From Deltaproteobacteria bacterium (GTDB lineage Bacteria > Desulfobacterota > Desulfarculia > Adiutricales > Adiutricaceae): a stretch of DNA of 13,204 nucleotides. The DNA lies in assembly GCA_031279155.1 (NCBI GenBank), contig JAITJB010000247.1, positions 1-13,204 on the forward strand, given 5' to 3'. Position 1 is the first letter of the stretch. Each line of letters starts with the position of its first letter. Made by a program: the position numbers and the translations under genes. Shown here piece by piece: positions 7,090-13,204 of the stretch. The notes under the pieces were generated by a model. It worked only from the letters and a program-made list of their open reading frames with translations. It had not been told where the DNA came from and ran no database searches.

Positions 7090-8871
7090 ATGGGTAATTT
7101 GCGACCAGTAATTCGGACGATAGAATCAAAATGCGTCAATTGTCAGCGCTGCATCTCGGCCTGCCCGGTTAAATACGCCAATGACGCAACAAGCGGTCGT
7201 GTAGTTAAGGTTGTGGATAATTTGTGCATCGGCTGCGGTCACTGTATCCACGCCTGTGAGCATGGGGCTAGAGTGGGGATTGACGATATCAGGGATTTTA
7301 TCCTCGATATCGGAGCTATGGCGCCTATCATCGCCATTGTCGCCCCGGCGGTGGCCTCAACCTTTCCCAACCAATACCTTAATTTTAATGGCTGGCTCAA
7401 GTCCATCGGGGTCAAGGCCGTCTTTGACGTAAGTTTCGGGGCGGAACTTACCATTAAAAGTTACTACGAGTATATTAAGACCAAATCTCCAGTTTCCGTG
7501 CTGGCCCAGCCTTGTCCGGCCATCGTCTCCTTCTGCGAGATCTATAAGCCCGAGCTATTAAAATACTTGGCGCCGGCTGACAGTCCCATGCTTCACTCCA
7601 TAAAAATGATAAAACATTTTTATCCCCAATACTCCAGGCACCGCATTGCCGTTATGTCGCCCTGTTACGCTAAACGGCGGGAATTTGATGAAACTGGTTT
7701 AGGCGACTACAACGTGACCTTCATCAGTTTGTCGCGCTATATCGAACAAAAGGGCATCGATCTCGCCGATTACCCGGCTGAGCCCTATGAAGGGCCCTTA
7801 GCTGAGAGGGCGGTCTTGTTTTCGACTCCCGGCGGCTTGATGCGGACCTTAGAGCGCTACGATTACAATGTCCACAATTACACCCGAAAGATTGAAGGGC
7901 CCGACGTCGTCTATTCTTATTTAGAGACCTTAGATGAATCCATCAAATCCGGCGTAGCTCCTCTTTTAATTGACGCGCTCAACTGCGAATCGGGCTGCAG
8001 TGGTGGGACCGGGGTCCCCGGCGTCAATGAAAAGAGTTTCGATTTGCTCGAATATAACGTCCGGGAGCGAGCCAGAGACCTTAACGAGTATTACAGCGAG
8101 TTGAATAAGAAGAAAAAGAAATTTTTCAAAAAACAACCCGATGCCAAGGTTATTAATGATCTAGTCGCCGAATATTGGTCTCCCAAGCTCTATGAGCGAA
8201 CGTATGTCGATCACAGTCTCAACTATAGGCCCGGAAACCTCACTCCCCAAGAAGCCGAAAGAATCGCCAGCACCATGGGCAAGGGTGGAGGCCTTGATTA
8301 CTTCAATTGCCCGAGTTGCGGCTACAATTCCTGCAGTAAAATGATCATGGGCATCTTCTTAAAAGTTAACACGGCCGACAACTGCCGGCACTACCTAATG
8401 CAGCGTATGCTCCATGGCCATGAGCACATCAGCGGTATCTTTGATATCTCCACCGGGATGTATGATTCGGTGACCTCCTCGGAAGAGTCCATCCAAGCCT
8501 TCACCAGCGCCATGAGGGATATTGACGGGCTGAGCGAGAAGATCATGTCGGTGCTCAAATCGATTGAGGGCATATCCTTTCAGACTAACATCTTAGCTTT
8601 AAACGCCGCCGTTGAGGCGGCCAGGGCCGGCGAGTACGGGGCTGGTTTTGCCGTCGTGGCCGACGAGGTTAGGAGCCTAGCTTCCAAGAGCGCTACGGCT
8701 GTTTTAGAAACCCGCAAGATGATCGAAAGTATCTTAGGTAATGTTAAAAATGGCGTTGTTAACTCCATGAACGTCAAAACCCGTTTTGACAAGATACTCG
8801 ATACCACTAACCAGATCATGGATATTTCTCAGAAAATCAAAACCGAGCTTGAAGCTGACAAAGCCAACTGA
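7090..8871 (+). CDS. Sensory-type [FeFe]-hydrogenase-like protein fused to a chemotaxis receptor signalling domain
   Basis: The 593-residue soluble protein has two [4Fe-4S] ferredoxin motifs (Cys15, 18, 21, 25 and Cys46, 49, 52, 56). An H-cluster domain follows, with L1 as AQPCPAI (Cys142), L2 as SPCYAKRRE (Cys192) and L3 as CESGCSGG (Cys299, Cys303). Then come a basic linker (338-348), a CPSCGYNSC...C Fe-S domain (Cys407, 410, 415, 432) and an MCP signalling tip (ISFQTNILALNAAVEAARAG, extending to about 530) in a coiled coil reaching the end. All four H-cluster-binding Cys are present, but the proton-transfer Cys before the L1 ligand (TSCCP in catalytic enzymes) is Pro141, as expected of sensory rather than H2-producing types. 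There are no membrane segments, HAMP or PAS. It probably reports H2 or redox state to CheA/CheW. The ATG at 7090 has only a weak ribosome-binding site. Confidence 0.92.
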   Translation: MGNLRPVIRTIESKCVNCQRCISACPVKYANDATSGRVVKVVDNLCIGCGHCIHACEHGARVGIDDIRDFILDIGAMAPIIAIVAPAVASTFPNQYLNFNGWLKSIGVKAVFDVSFGAELTIKSYYEYIKTKSPVSVLAQPCPAIVSFCEIYKPELLKYLAPADSPMLHSIKMIKHFYPQYSRHRIAVMSPCYAKRREFDETGLGDYNVTFISLSRYIEQKGIDLADYPAEPYEGPLAERAVLFSTPGGLMRTLERYDYNVHNYTRKIEGPDVVYSYLETLDESIKSGVAPLLIDALNCESGCSGGTGVPGVNEKSFDLLEYNVRERARDLNEYYSELNKKKKKFFKKQPDAKVINDLVAEYWSPKLYERTYVDHSLNYRPGNLTPQEAERIASTMGKGGGLDYFNCPSCGYNSCSKMIMGIFLKVNTADNCRHYLMQRMLHGHEHISGIFDISTGMYDSVTSSEESIQAFTSAMRDIDGLSEKIMSVLKSIEGISFQTNILALNAAVEAARAGEYGAGFAVVADEVRSLASKSATAVLETRKMIESILGNVKNGVVNSMNVKTRFDKILDTTNQIMDISQKIKTELEADKAN

Positions 8872-8914
8872 TTGATATAGGCTTAAGAGCCAATTATTTC
8901 CATTATATTACGTC

Positions 8915-8941
8915 AAAGCCCCCTTATAGGGGGCTTTTTTT
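8915..8941 (+). terminator. Terminator after the hydrogenase-sensor gene
   Basis: AAAGCCCCCT (8915-8924) pairs with AGGGGGCTTT (8928-8937) around a three-base loop and is followed by a T-run to 8941. The A-run before the stem makes it potentially bidirectional. Confidence 0.92.
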
Positions 8942-9070
8942 CGGCCCGTTGTCAGGCAATTAAAAGACTAATATACCTACAGGCACTTTAAGTTCCCATG
9001 ACCAAAGAAGTTTTAATCAGGCTTTTCTTAAAAATTGTTTTATAAAAAACTACTTACGTAAAAAAAACAT

Positions 9071-9086
9071 TTTTAACTAGTTAAAA
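9071..9086. promoter_or_regulatory. 16-bp perfect palindrome upstream of cstA
   Basis: TTTTAACTAGTTAAAA is self-complementary over 16 bases and lies 24 bases before the candidate cstA -35. It could be a dimeric regulator's operator, though AT-rich palindromes also occur by chance. The rest of 8942-9259 holds only the leader. Confidence 0.4.
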
Positions 9087-9109
9087 TAAGTTTCAGTCTC
9101 CATTTTTTC

Positions 9110-9138
9110 TTGTGTTCCCTAGTTTTTTCCTGTACACT
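9110..9138 (+). promoter_or_regulatory. Possible cstA promoter
   Basis: TTGTGT (9110-9115) and TACACT (9133-9138) are 17 bases apart. Both boxes are imperfect. The predicted leader is about 115 bases and contains a short stem (GAGCCGGA with TTCGGTCCTC, 9153-9177). Confidence 0.35.
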
Positions 9139-9259
9139 AACTAAAAAGGTTGAGAGCCGGAATAGCTTTCGGTCCTCACGTTATTATATGCATAGGTCAA
9201 GTATTTTTTATTCTGTGGCCCTAGCGGAAGGCTTTTAAAACGCCAATAGGAGGGTACCC

Positions 9260-10738
9260 TTGCCACATGTATTTTATTTTTTTCTGGCCTTGGCGGCCTT
9301 ATTAGTCGGCTATTATCTCTATAGCCGGGTGATCGAACGCCTCTTCGGTCCCAACCCAAGCCGACCAACCCCGGCAGAGACCTTATCTGACGGGGTGGAT
9401 TACGTTAAGCGACCGAGTTGGAAGATTTTCCTCATACAACTTCTAAACATCGCTGGCGTGGGACCGGTATTCGGACCAATTTTAGGCGCTCTCTATGGTC
9501 CAGCAGCCCTTTTGTGGATCGTCTTAGGCTCTTTGTTGGCCGGGGCGGTCCATGACTATTTCTCCGGCATGATGAGCCTTAGGTATAACGGAAAATCCGT
9601 ACCCGACGTGGTCGGTTTTACCCTTGGCCAGGGATTTAAACAGTTCATGCGGGGTTTTTCGCTAGTTTTGTTGGTATTGGTGGGAGTGGTCTTCGTTACG
9701 GCTCCGGCTGGTATCTTAAGCGGCCTAACTCCCCCGTGGATGAACTTTTCCTTCTGGTTGGGCGTGATTTTCCTCTATTACTTTCTGGCCACCATCTTAC
9801 CCATCGATGTCATCATAGCTAAACTCTATCCACTATTTGCCGTGGTCTTGTTGATTATGGCCGTGGGAGTTGCTGGCGGCTTGATAGTTAAGGGCTACGT
9901 CTTCTATAACTGGGAGGTTGCGCCCGGAGCTTCTTTCTTTTCCAATGTCCACCCCAAGGGCTTACCTATCTGGCCCCTGATGTTTATCACCATAGCTTGC
10001 GCCGCCCTCTCCGGCTTCCACGCAACCCAATCGCCTTTAATGGCTAGGTGCGTGGGTAACGAGAGAGCGGGCCGCCGGATTTTCTACGGGGCTATGATCG
10101 CCGAAGCCATTATCGGTCTGGTCTGGGCCACCGCTGGCATGACCTTCTACCCCAGCGCTCAGGCTCTGGCGGCGGCCTTGGCTAACCAAGGGGCGGCAGC
10201 TTTCGTGGTGAAAGACATCTCGTTGACGCTTTTAGGATCCGTGGGCGGCGTTCTGGCTATCTTAGGCGTTGTGATTTTACCCATTTCCTCAGGCGACACA
10301 GCCTTTAGGGCAGCCCGTTTGCTGGTAGCTGACTTTTTCGGCTTCTCTCAAGATAAAGCCCGCTCAAGACTTCTTATCGCTTTACCTCTTTTCATCATCG
10401 GGATCTTCTTGAGCCAGATAGACTTTAACATTATTTGGCGCTATTTCGGATGGGCTAATCAAACGCTGGCAACGGTTGTATTGTGGTCGGCAGCAGCTTA
10501 TTGCGTCAGACGTGGGGTTTTCCACTGGTTGGTAACCATCCCGGCGACTTTTATGACCGCAACTTGTATTGCCTACATCTGCGGCGCCCCCGAAGGCTTT
10601 AAGATCCCGTGGACTTACTCCTACGCCATCGGCATTGCTACCGCCGTATTTTCACTAAGTTGGTTCTTGGCCTCGATGGGCAAATTTAGGACCAAGATAC
10701 TTTTGGAACTGCCGTGCCCAGCAGCTGCAAGCAAATAA
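9260..10738 (+). CDS. cstA: CstA-family carbon starvation / pyruvate transporter
   Basis: This 492-residue inner-membrane protein has roughly 13 hydrophobic segments from residue 3 to about 470. It contains the signature stretch of the CstA family: GPNPSRPTPAETLSDGVDYV, then LLNIAGVGPVFGPILGALYG and GAVHDYFSGMMSLR. SGFHATQSPLMARCVGNE and ILPISSGDTAFRAAR are also conserved-looking. CstA and its relative BtsT import pyruvate (and, by older reports, peptides) with protons; this short form lacks the long C-terminal extension of E. coli CstA (about 700 residues). The start is a TTG at 9260, five bases after AGGAGGG (9248-9254); the ATG at 9266 has poorer spacing. It has its own terminator. Part of its 3' end is repeated in damaged form at 12424-12620. 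Substrate assignment rests on family only. Confidence 0.92.
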   Translation: MPHVFYFFLALAALLVGYYLYSRVIERLFGPNPSRPTPAETLSDGVDYVKRPSWKIFLIQLLNIAGVGPVFGPILGALYGPAALLWIVLGSLLAGAVHDYFSGMMSLRYNGKSVPDVVGFTLGQGFKQFMRGFSLVLLVLVGVVFVTAPAGILSGLTPPWMNFSFWLGVIFLYYFLATILPIDVIIAKLYPLFAVVLLIMAVGVAGGLIVKGYVFYNWEVAPGASFFSNVHPKGLPIWPLMFITIACAALSGFHATQSPLMARCVGNERAGRRIFYGAMIAEAIIGLVWATAGMTFYPSAQALAAALANQGAAAFVVKDISLTLLGSVGGVLAILGVVILPISSGDTAFRAARLLVADFFGFSQDKARSRLLIALPLFIIGIFLSQIDFNIIWRYFGWANQTLATVVLWSAAAYCVRRGVFHWLVTIPATFMTATCIAYICGAPEGFKIPWTYSYAIGIATAVFSLSWFLASMGKFRTKILLELPCPAAASK

Positions 10739-10786
10739 CCCCAAACAAGAGTTAACCCTGCTTTACCCTGGTTAACCCTAAATATT

Positions 10787-10828
10787 AAGCGCCTGGGAAG
10801 GAATCTCACCTCCTAGGCGCTTTTTTTT
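10787..10828 (+). terminator. cstA terminator (copy A)
   Basis: AAGCGCCTGGGA pairs with TCCTAGGCGCTT (one G-T pair) across a 12-base loop and is followed by eight Ts. The stretch 10770-10807 is identical to 12623-12660. Confidence 0.9.
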
Positions 10829-11094
10829 GGCCCAAAGAGCCCTAAATTTGCGTCCAGTCTCGGGCTCTTTAAGAGGCCGTCATGGATACTGGACAATCAT
10901 GTAGCTATCTCGCTAAAACTAGGAATTATATAGTAAAATTCGCCGTAAAACTCTGGTCTTTGGGCCTGGGGGTATAGGGCGTTAAATCTTGGTATATCAT
11001 TTTTTTGTTATGCTTTGCGTTTTGAGGCAAAAAAATAAACTTGTTTTTTATTTAAAAATAGCTTATACTTTCTCCAAGGAGAAAAGAAATTTTC
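10829..11094. other. Spacer before tnpB; probably contains the element's left end
   Basis: There is no gene here. A 9-bp inverted repeat, AAAGAGCCC (10834-10842) and GGGCTCTTT (10862-10870), follows the cstA terminator. A short stem near 11011-11029 (TTTGC and GCAAA) could be part of the transposon left end, but I cannot place the left boundary: no TTAC target is seen here. Confidence 0.4.
11041..11069 (+). promoter_or_regulatory. tnpB promoter
   Basis: TTGTTT (11041-11046) and TATACT (11064-11069) are separated by 17 bases. Just downstream, TTTCTCC AA GGAGAAA (11069-11084) is a dyad that contains the only Shine-Dalgarno-like AAGGAGA, 12 bases before the ATG, so translation may be damped by the hairpin. 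Confidence 0.5.
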
Positions 11095-12405
11095 ATGGAA
11101 ACCATAATCCGAAAGGGCTTTAAGTTTAAATTGAATGACCCAACCGGGGCGGCGATCCGGCTAATTAAACGCTTTGCTGGCTGCCGGAGGTTTGTCTTCA
11201 ACGCCGCCTTGGCCCGTCAAAAAGAAAGATTGGATGCCCATGCTCCGCTTTTTTCGTATTATGAACTTGCCAATTGGCTGGTTTCTGATTTGAAAGCCGA
11301 CCCGCAATATGCTTTTTTAAAGCAAGCTTCAGCCCAAAGTCTGCAGCAGGGGCTTATGGATCTCTCCCAAGCAATTATTATGTTTAAAAAAGGTCAAATC
11401 AATTTTCCAAAATTTCAAAAAAAGGGCATGGGAGACTCTTTTCGGTACCCTCAGCGTTTTCATATCGATGAGCCGAACAGTCGTGTTTATCTACCCAAAA
11501 TTGGTTGGATTAAATATCACAAGAGCCGGGAAATTGTAGGAAAACCCAAAAATGTTACTGTATCCATCGAAGCCGACGGATTTTATGTTTCGATTCAAAC
11601 GGAAACTTGTGTTGACATTTTGGAAGCTAACCCTATCAATATTATCGGCTTGGACATGGGGGTCAAGAATTTTCTTACCATGTCGGATGGAACCATGGTC
11701 AAGCCCTTGGCTCTTAACAAGGAAGCTAAGAAACTGAAAAAGCTTCAAAGAATTGTTTCCAGAAAGCTTGAAGCGGCCAAAAAAAATCGAAACAAACTCC
11801 AAAACGGTCCAAAAAATCAAAAAAACAAACAAAGCAAAAGGCTTGAGCAAGCCAAAAGGAAGGTGGCCAGGCAACATAAGAGGATAAGAGACAAAAGACA
11901 GGATTTTTTACAAAAAATGTCCACTACTATTGCCAAGAACCAAAGCGTGGTGGTGGTCGAAGATTTGCGTGTCAAGAATATGTCCAAATCAGCGAGAGGA
12001 ACAGTCGAAAAGCCAGGGAAAAATGTCGCGGCGAAAAAGGGGCTTAACCGTTCCATTTTGGCTCAGGGTTGGGGCATATTTTTGACGTTTTTGGACTACA
12101 AATTGGCTCAAAATGGTGGAGAACTAATTAGAGTTCCTCCACAATATACGAGTCAAAAATGCCCAATTTGTGGTTATACGCATAAGGATAATCGCAAGAC
12201 TCAGGCTAAATTTAAGTGTTTGGCTTGTGGGTATGAAAATAACGCTGACATAGTCGGCGCTATAAATGTTTTGGCGGCCGGGCTGGCCGTCGTTAAAGCT
12301 CGTGGAGGCTACGGCGCCCTTGGCCAGCCGATTAAGCGAGAACCCACCGAGGGTAGCGTTTGGAGTTCTTCTCCAGGCGAACCGGTAGGAATCCCCGGCC
12401 TTTAG
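11095..12405 (+). CDS. tnpB: TnpB, RNA-guided nuclease of an IS200/IS605-family element
   Basis: This 436-residue protein carries all parts of TnpB. The N-terminal helix-turn-helix/wedge region includes FAGCRRFVFNAAL (28-40) and FPKFQKKG (104-111). RuvC-I is IIGLDMGVKNF with Asp187, RuvC-II is VVVVEDLRVKNM with Glu289, and the zinc finger is CPICG...CLACG (Cys356, 359, 375, 378). RuvC-III is NNADIVGAINVL with Asp384 or nearby. The catalytic triad and zinc ligands are present, so it looks functional. TnpB cuts DNA next to a transposon-adjacent motif using an RNA from the element's right end, keeping the element at its donor site. No TnpA lies in the window, so this is a TnpB-only element that would need a helper. 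The stop codon (12403-12405) lies inside the right-end hairpin, as in many relatives. Confidence 0.95.
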   Translation: METIIRKGFKFKLNDPTGAAIRLIKRFAGCRRFVFNAALARQKERLDAHAPLFSYYELANWLVSDLKADPQYAFLKQASAQSLQQGLMDLSQAIIMFKKGQINFPKFQKKGMGDSFRYPQRFHIDEPNSRVYLPKIGWIKYHKSREIVGKPKNVTVSIEADGFYVSIQTETCVDILEANPINIIGLDMGVKNFLTMSDGTMVKPLALNKEAKKLKKLQRIVSRKLEAAKKNRNKLQNGPKNQKNKQSKRLEQAKRKVARQHKRIRDKRQDFLQKMSTTIAKNQSVVVVEDLRVKNMSKSARGTVEKPGKNVAAKKGLNRSILAQGWGIFLTFLDYKLAQNGGELIRVPPQYTSQKCPICGYTHKDNRKTQAKFKCLACGYENNADIVGAINVLAAGLAVVKARGGYGALGQPIKREPTEGSVWSSSPGEPVGIPGL

Positions 12406-12439
12406 GCTTGGGGAGGAAGTCAATTTGGCTGGAGTAATC
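12290..12439 (+). ncRNA. Putative omega/reRNA of TnpB, ends approximate
   Basis: In IS200/IS605 elements the guide RNA comes from the 3' part of tnpB plus the right end, and its guide is the flanking DNA just past the element. Here the conserved right-end hairpin (12393-12413) and TCAA end (12420-12423) are present, which puts a 16-base guide at about 12424-12439. The 5' boundary is not visible and is only a guess. Confidence 0.4.
12393..12423 (+). mobile_element. Right end of the IS200/IS605-type element
   Basis: CCCCGGCC (12393-12400), a TTTA loop, then GGCTTGGGG (12405-12413, one bulge and one G-T pair) form the right-end hairpin, followed by GAGGAAGTCAA. The terminal TCAA resembles the cleavage tetranucleotide at the right end of IS608. 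Sequence homologous to cstA begins directly after it. Confidence 0.7.
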
Positions 12440-12620
12440 AATCGCTCGCAACTAACGTCTTGTGGTCATCGGCGGCACACTTCGGAAGGCACGTTGTTTT
12501 CCTATGGCTGGTAACCATTGGCGACTTTTATGACCGCAACTTCTATTGCCTACATCTGCGGGGCAACTGAAGGCTCTAAGCTGACGTGGGCTTAACTCCT
12601 ACGCCATCGGCATTAGCTCT
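12424..12620 (+). pseudogene. Broken second copy of the cstA 3' region
   Basis: From the transposon's right end onward the DNA follows cstA from about 10446: GGCTGGAGTAATCAATCG resembles GGATGGGCTAATCAAACG. A stretch of 23 identical bases (10543-10565 in cstA, 12530-12552 here) runs through GCGACTTTTATGACCGCAAC, and TATTGCCTACATCTGCGG is shared after one mismatch. Two bases are missing before the 23-base match and one is inserted near 12590, so the frame is destroyed. After GCCATCGGCATT about 130 bases of cstA are missing and homology resumes at the terminator. Everything upstream of the TnpB element is absent too. It is a relic of a tandem cstA gene or of a segmental duplication. Confidence 0.85.
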
Positions 12621-12639
12621 AAGGTTAACCCTAAATATT

Positions 12640-12679
12640 AAGCGCCTGGGAAGGAATCTCTTCTCCCAGGCGCTTTTTT
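12640..12679 (+). terminator. Duplicate of the cstA terminator (copy B)
   Basis: AAGCGCCTGGGA (12640-12651) pairs perfectly with TCCCAGGCGCTT (12664-12675), followed by Ts. Bases 12623-12660 equal 10770-10807. Similarity continues for about 30 bases beyond both terminators (GAGCC...TAAATTT), so the repeat extends past the hairpin. Confidence 0.85.
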
Positions 12680-12801
12680 GGGCCAAAAATTTTAGAGCCT
12701 TAAATTTTTTGACAACTTGAAAAAAAACAGGCTTGAATAATTTTTAGCAGGCCCGGCTTGCCCCGCAGTAAAAAAACCCAATATTTACATGGTCATAGAA
12801 C

Positions 12802-13204
12802 TCAAAAATCAAACTTTAGGCTTAGCGTCCCGCTATGGAGCATCTCCCGCCGACGGAAGCTACCGCGATAGTCCAAAGATATGGTAACACGGTCGCTTAA
12901 GCTTAGGTCAGCTCCGGCTTCAGCGATAAGTCTAGAGCGGCTAATCTCCGGAGACGAGCCCATAAAGGCCGGGATGCCGTCTATCTCAGAAAACCTGGAG
13001 GCAATGGAAATACTAGTATCCATGGTCTCGAAGGCCGCGCCAAGATTTACTCTCGGCGTAAAAACCCTACCGCCACTAAGGATAAAGTCTTTGGAGAGAT
13101 ACAAGCCTACTTCGGCTTCTAAGCTTTCAGATTTACTCGAGGAATAAGATAAGTTAAGGTTTCCAGCCCCTGTTTCGGTGAAGCCGTCCGTTTTGGCGCT
13201 TACG
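12802..13204 (-). CDS. Autotransporter beta-barrel domain, C-terminal part
   Basis: The minus-strand frame is open to the window edge, giving 133 residues of a longer protein; the TTG at 13104 is internal. Alternating hydrophobic and polar strands separated by short turns (VNLGAAFETMDTSISIASRF, SRLIAEAGADLSLSDRVTI, SLDYRGSFRRREMLHSGTL) match the last strands of the autotransporter barrel (type V secretion). The final residues LKFDF end in Phe with aromatic alternation, the usual signal for insertion into the outer membrane by the BAM complex. The passenger and signal peptide lie beyond the right edge, so its surface function is unknown. It converges with the tnpB/cstA-relic strand, and I see no clear hairpin terminator on its own strand in 12716-12801. 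The presence of this domain implies an outer membrane. Confidence 0.85.
   Translation of the reverse strand, partial: VSAKTDGFTETGAGNLNLSYSSSKSESLEAEVGLYLSKDFILSGGRVFTPRVNLGAAFETMDTSISIASRFSEIDGIPAFMGSSPEISRSRLIAEAGADLSLSDRVTISLDYRGSFRRREMLHSGTLSLKFDF

Noticed and set aside
6935..7111. Plus-strand open stretch running into the sensor gene start (RLDKLVASILRNGYLIVAKEI...)
   Set aside because: It has a coding-like look but no ATG, no ribosome-binding site and it overlaps the sensor gene in another frame; unsupported.
11491..11877. 128-codon minus-strand frame inside tnpB
   Set aside because: Antisense shadow of the conserved RuvC region.
12124..12441. 105-codon minus-strand frame over the tnpB 3' end
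   Set aside because: Antisense to the zinc finger and right-end hairpin; no homology seen.

Overview
The window looks like a piece of an anaerobic, diderm (Gram-negative) bacterial chromosome that is partly decaying. The evidence is an outer-membrane autotransporter barrel at the right edge, a sensory-type [FeFe]-hydrogenase-like protein, a CstA-family carbon transporter, very long AT-rich spacers and several pseudogenes. A host- or gut-associated member of the former Deltaproteobacteria would fit, but that is inference; nothing here fixes the taxonomy.

Region 1 (1-3029) is GC-richer and is mostly wreckage. It holds a Fic-domain protein cut by the left edge, a C-terminal fragment of an alpha/beta hydrolase, a second secreted alpha/beta hydrolase broken by several frameshifts and a TAG in its nucleophile-elbow motif, and a large serine recombinase lacking its catalytic N-terminus. 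The recombinase relic starts immediately behind the hydrolase's terminator and runs up to the 3' end of a tRNA-Leu(CAG) gene (minus strand). The composition change falls at that tRNA, so region 1 looks like the decayed end of an integrated element.

Region 2 (3033-7089) contains the tRNA with a clear promoter and terminator, an intact RtcB-type RNA ligase, and two small paralogous XRE-family regulators facing each other. The 561 bases between the regulators hold a degenerate 13-bp tandem repeat and dyads that could be operators. About 1.1 kb of AT-rich sequence with no convincing gene follows.

Region 3 (7090-10828) has two intact genes on the plus strand. The first is a soluble protein joining two ferredoxin clusters, an H-cluster domain, another Fe-S domain and a chemotaxis-receptor signalling domain, probably a redox or H2 sensor feeding the chemotaxis system. 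The second is a CstA-like pyruvate/peptide transporter. Each has its own strong terminator, so they are probably separate transcription units.

Region 4 (10829-13204) contains an intact TnpB (RNA-guided nuclease of IS200/IS605 elements) without TnpA. The element's right end (TCAA at 12420-12423) abuts a broken second copy of the cstA 3' end, including a duplicate of the cstA terminator. The putative guide segment of the TnpB-associated RNA would therefore be copied from a cstA-like sequence. The window closes with the C-terminal barrel of an autotransporter on the minus strand.
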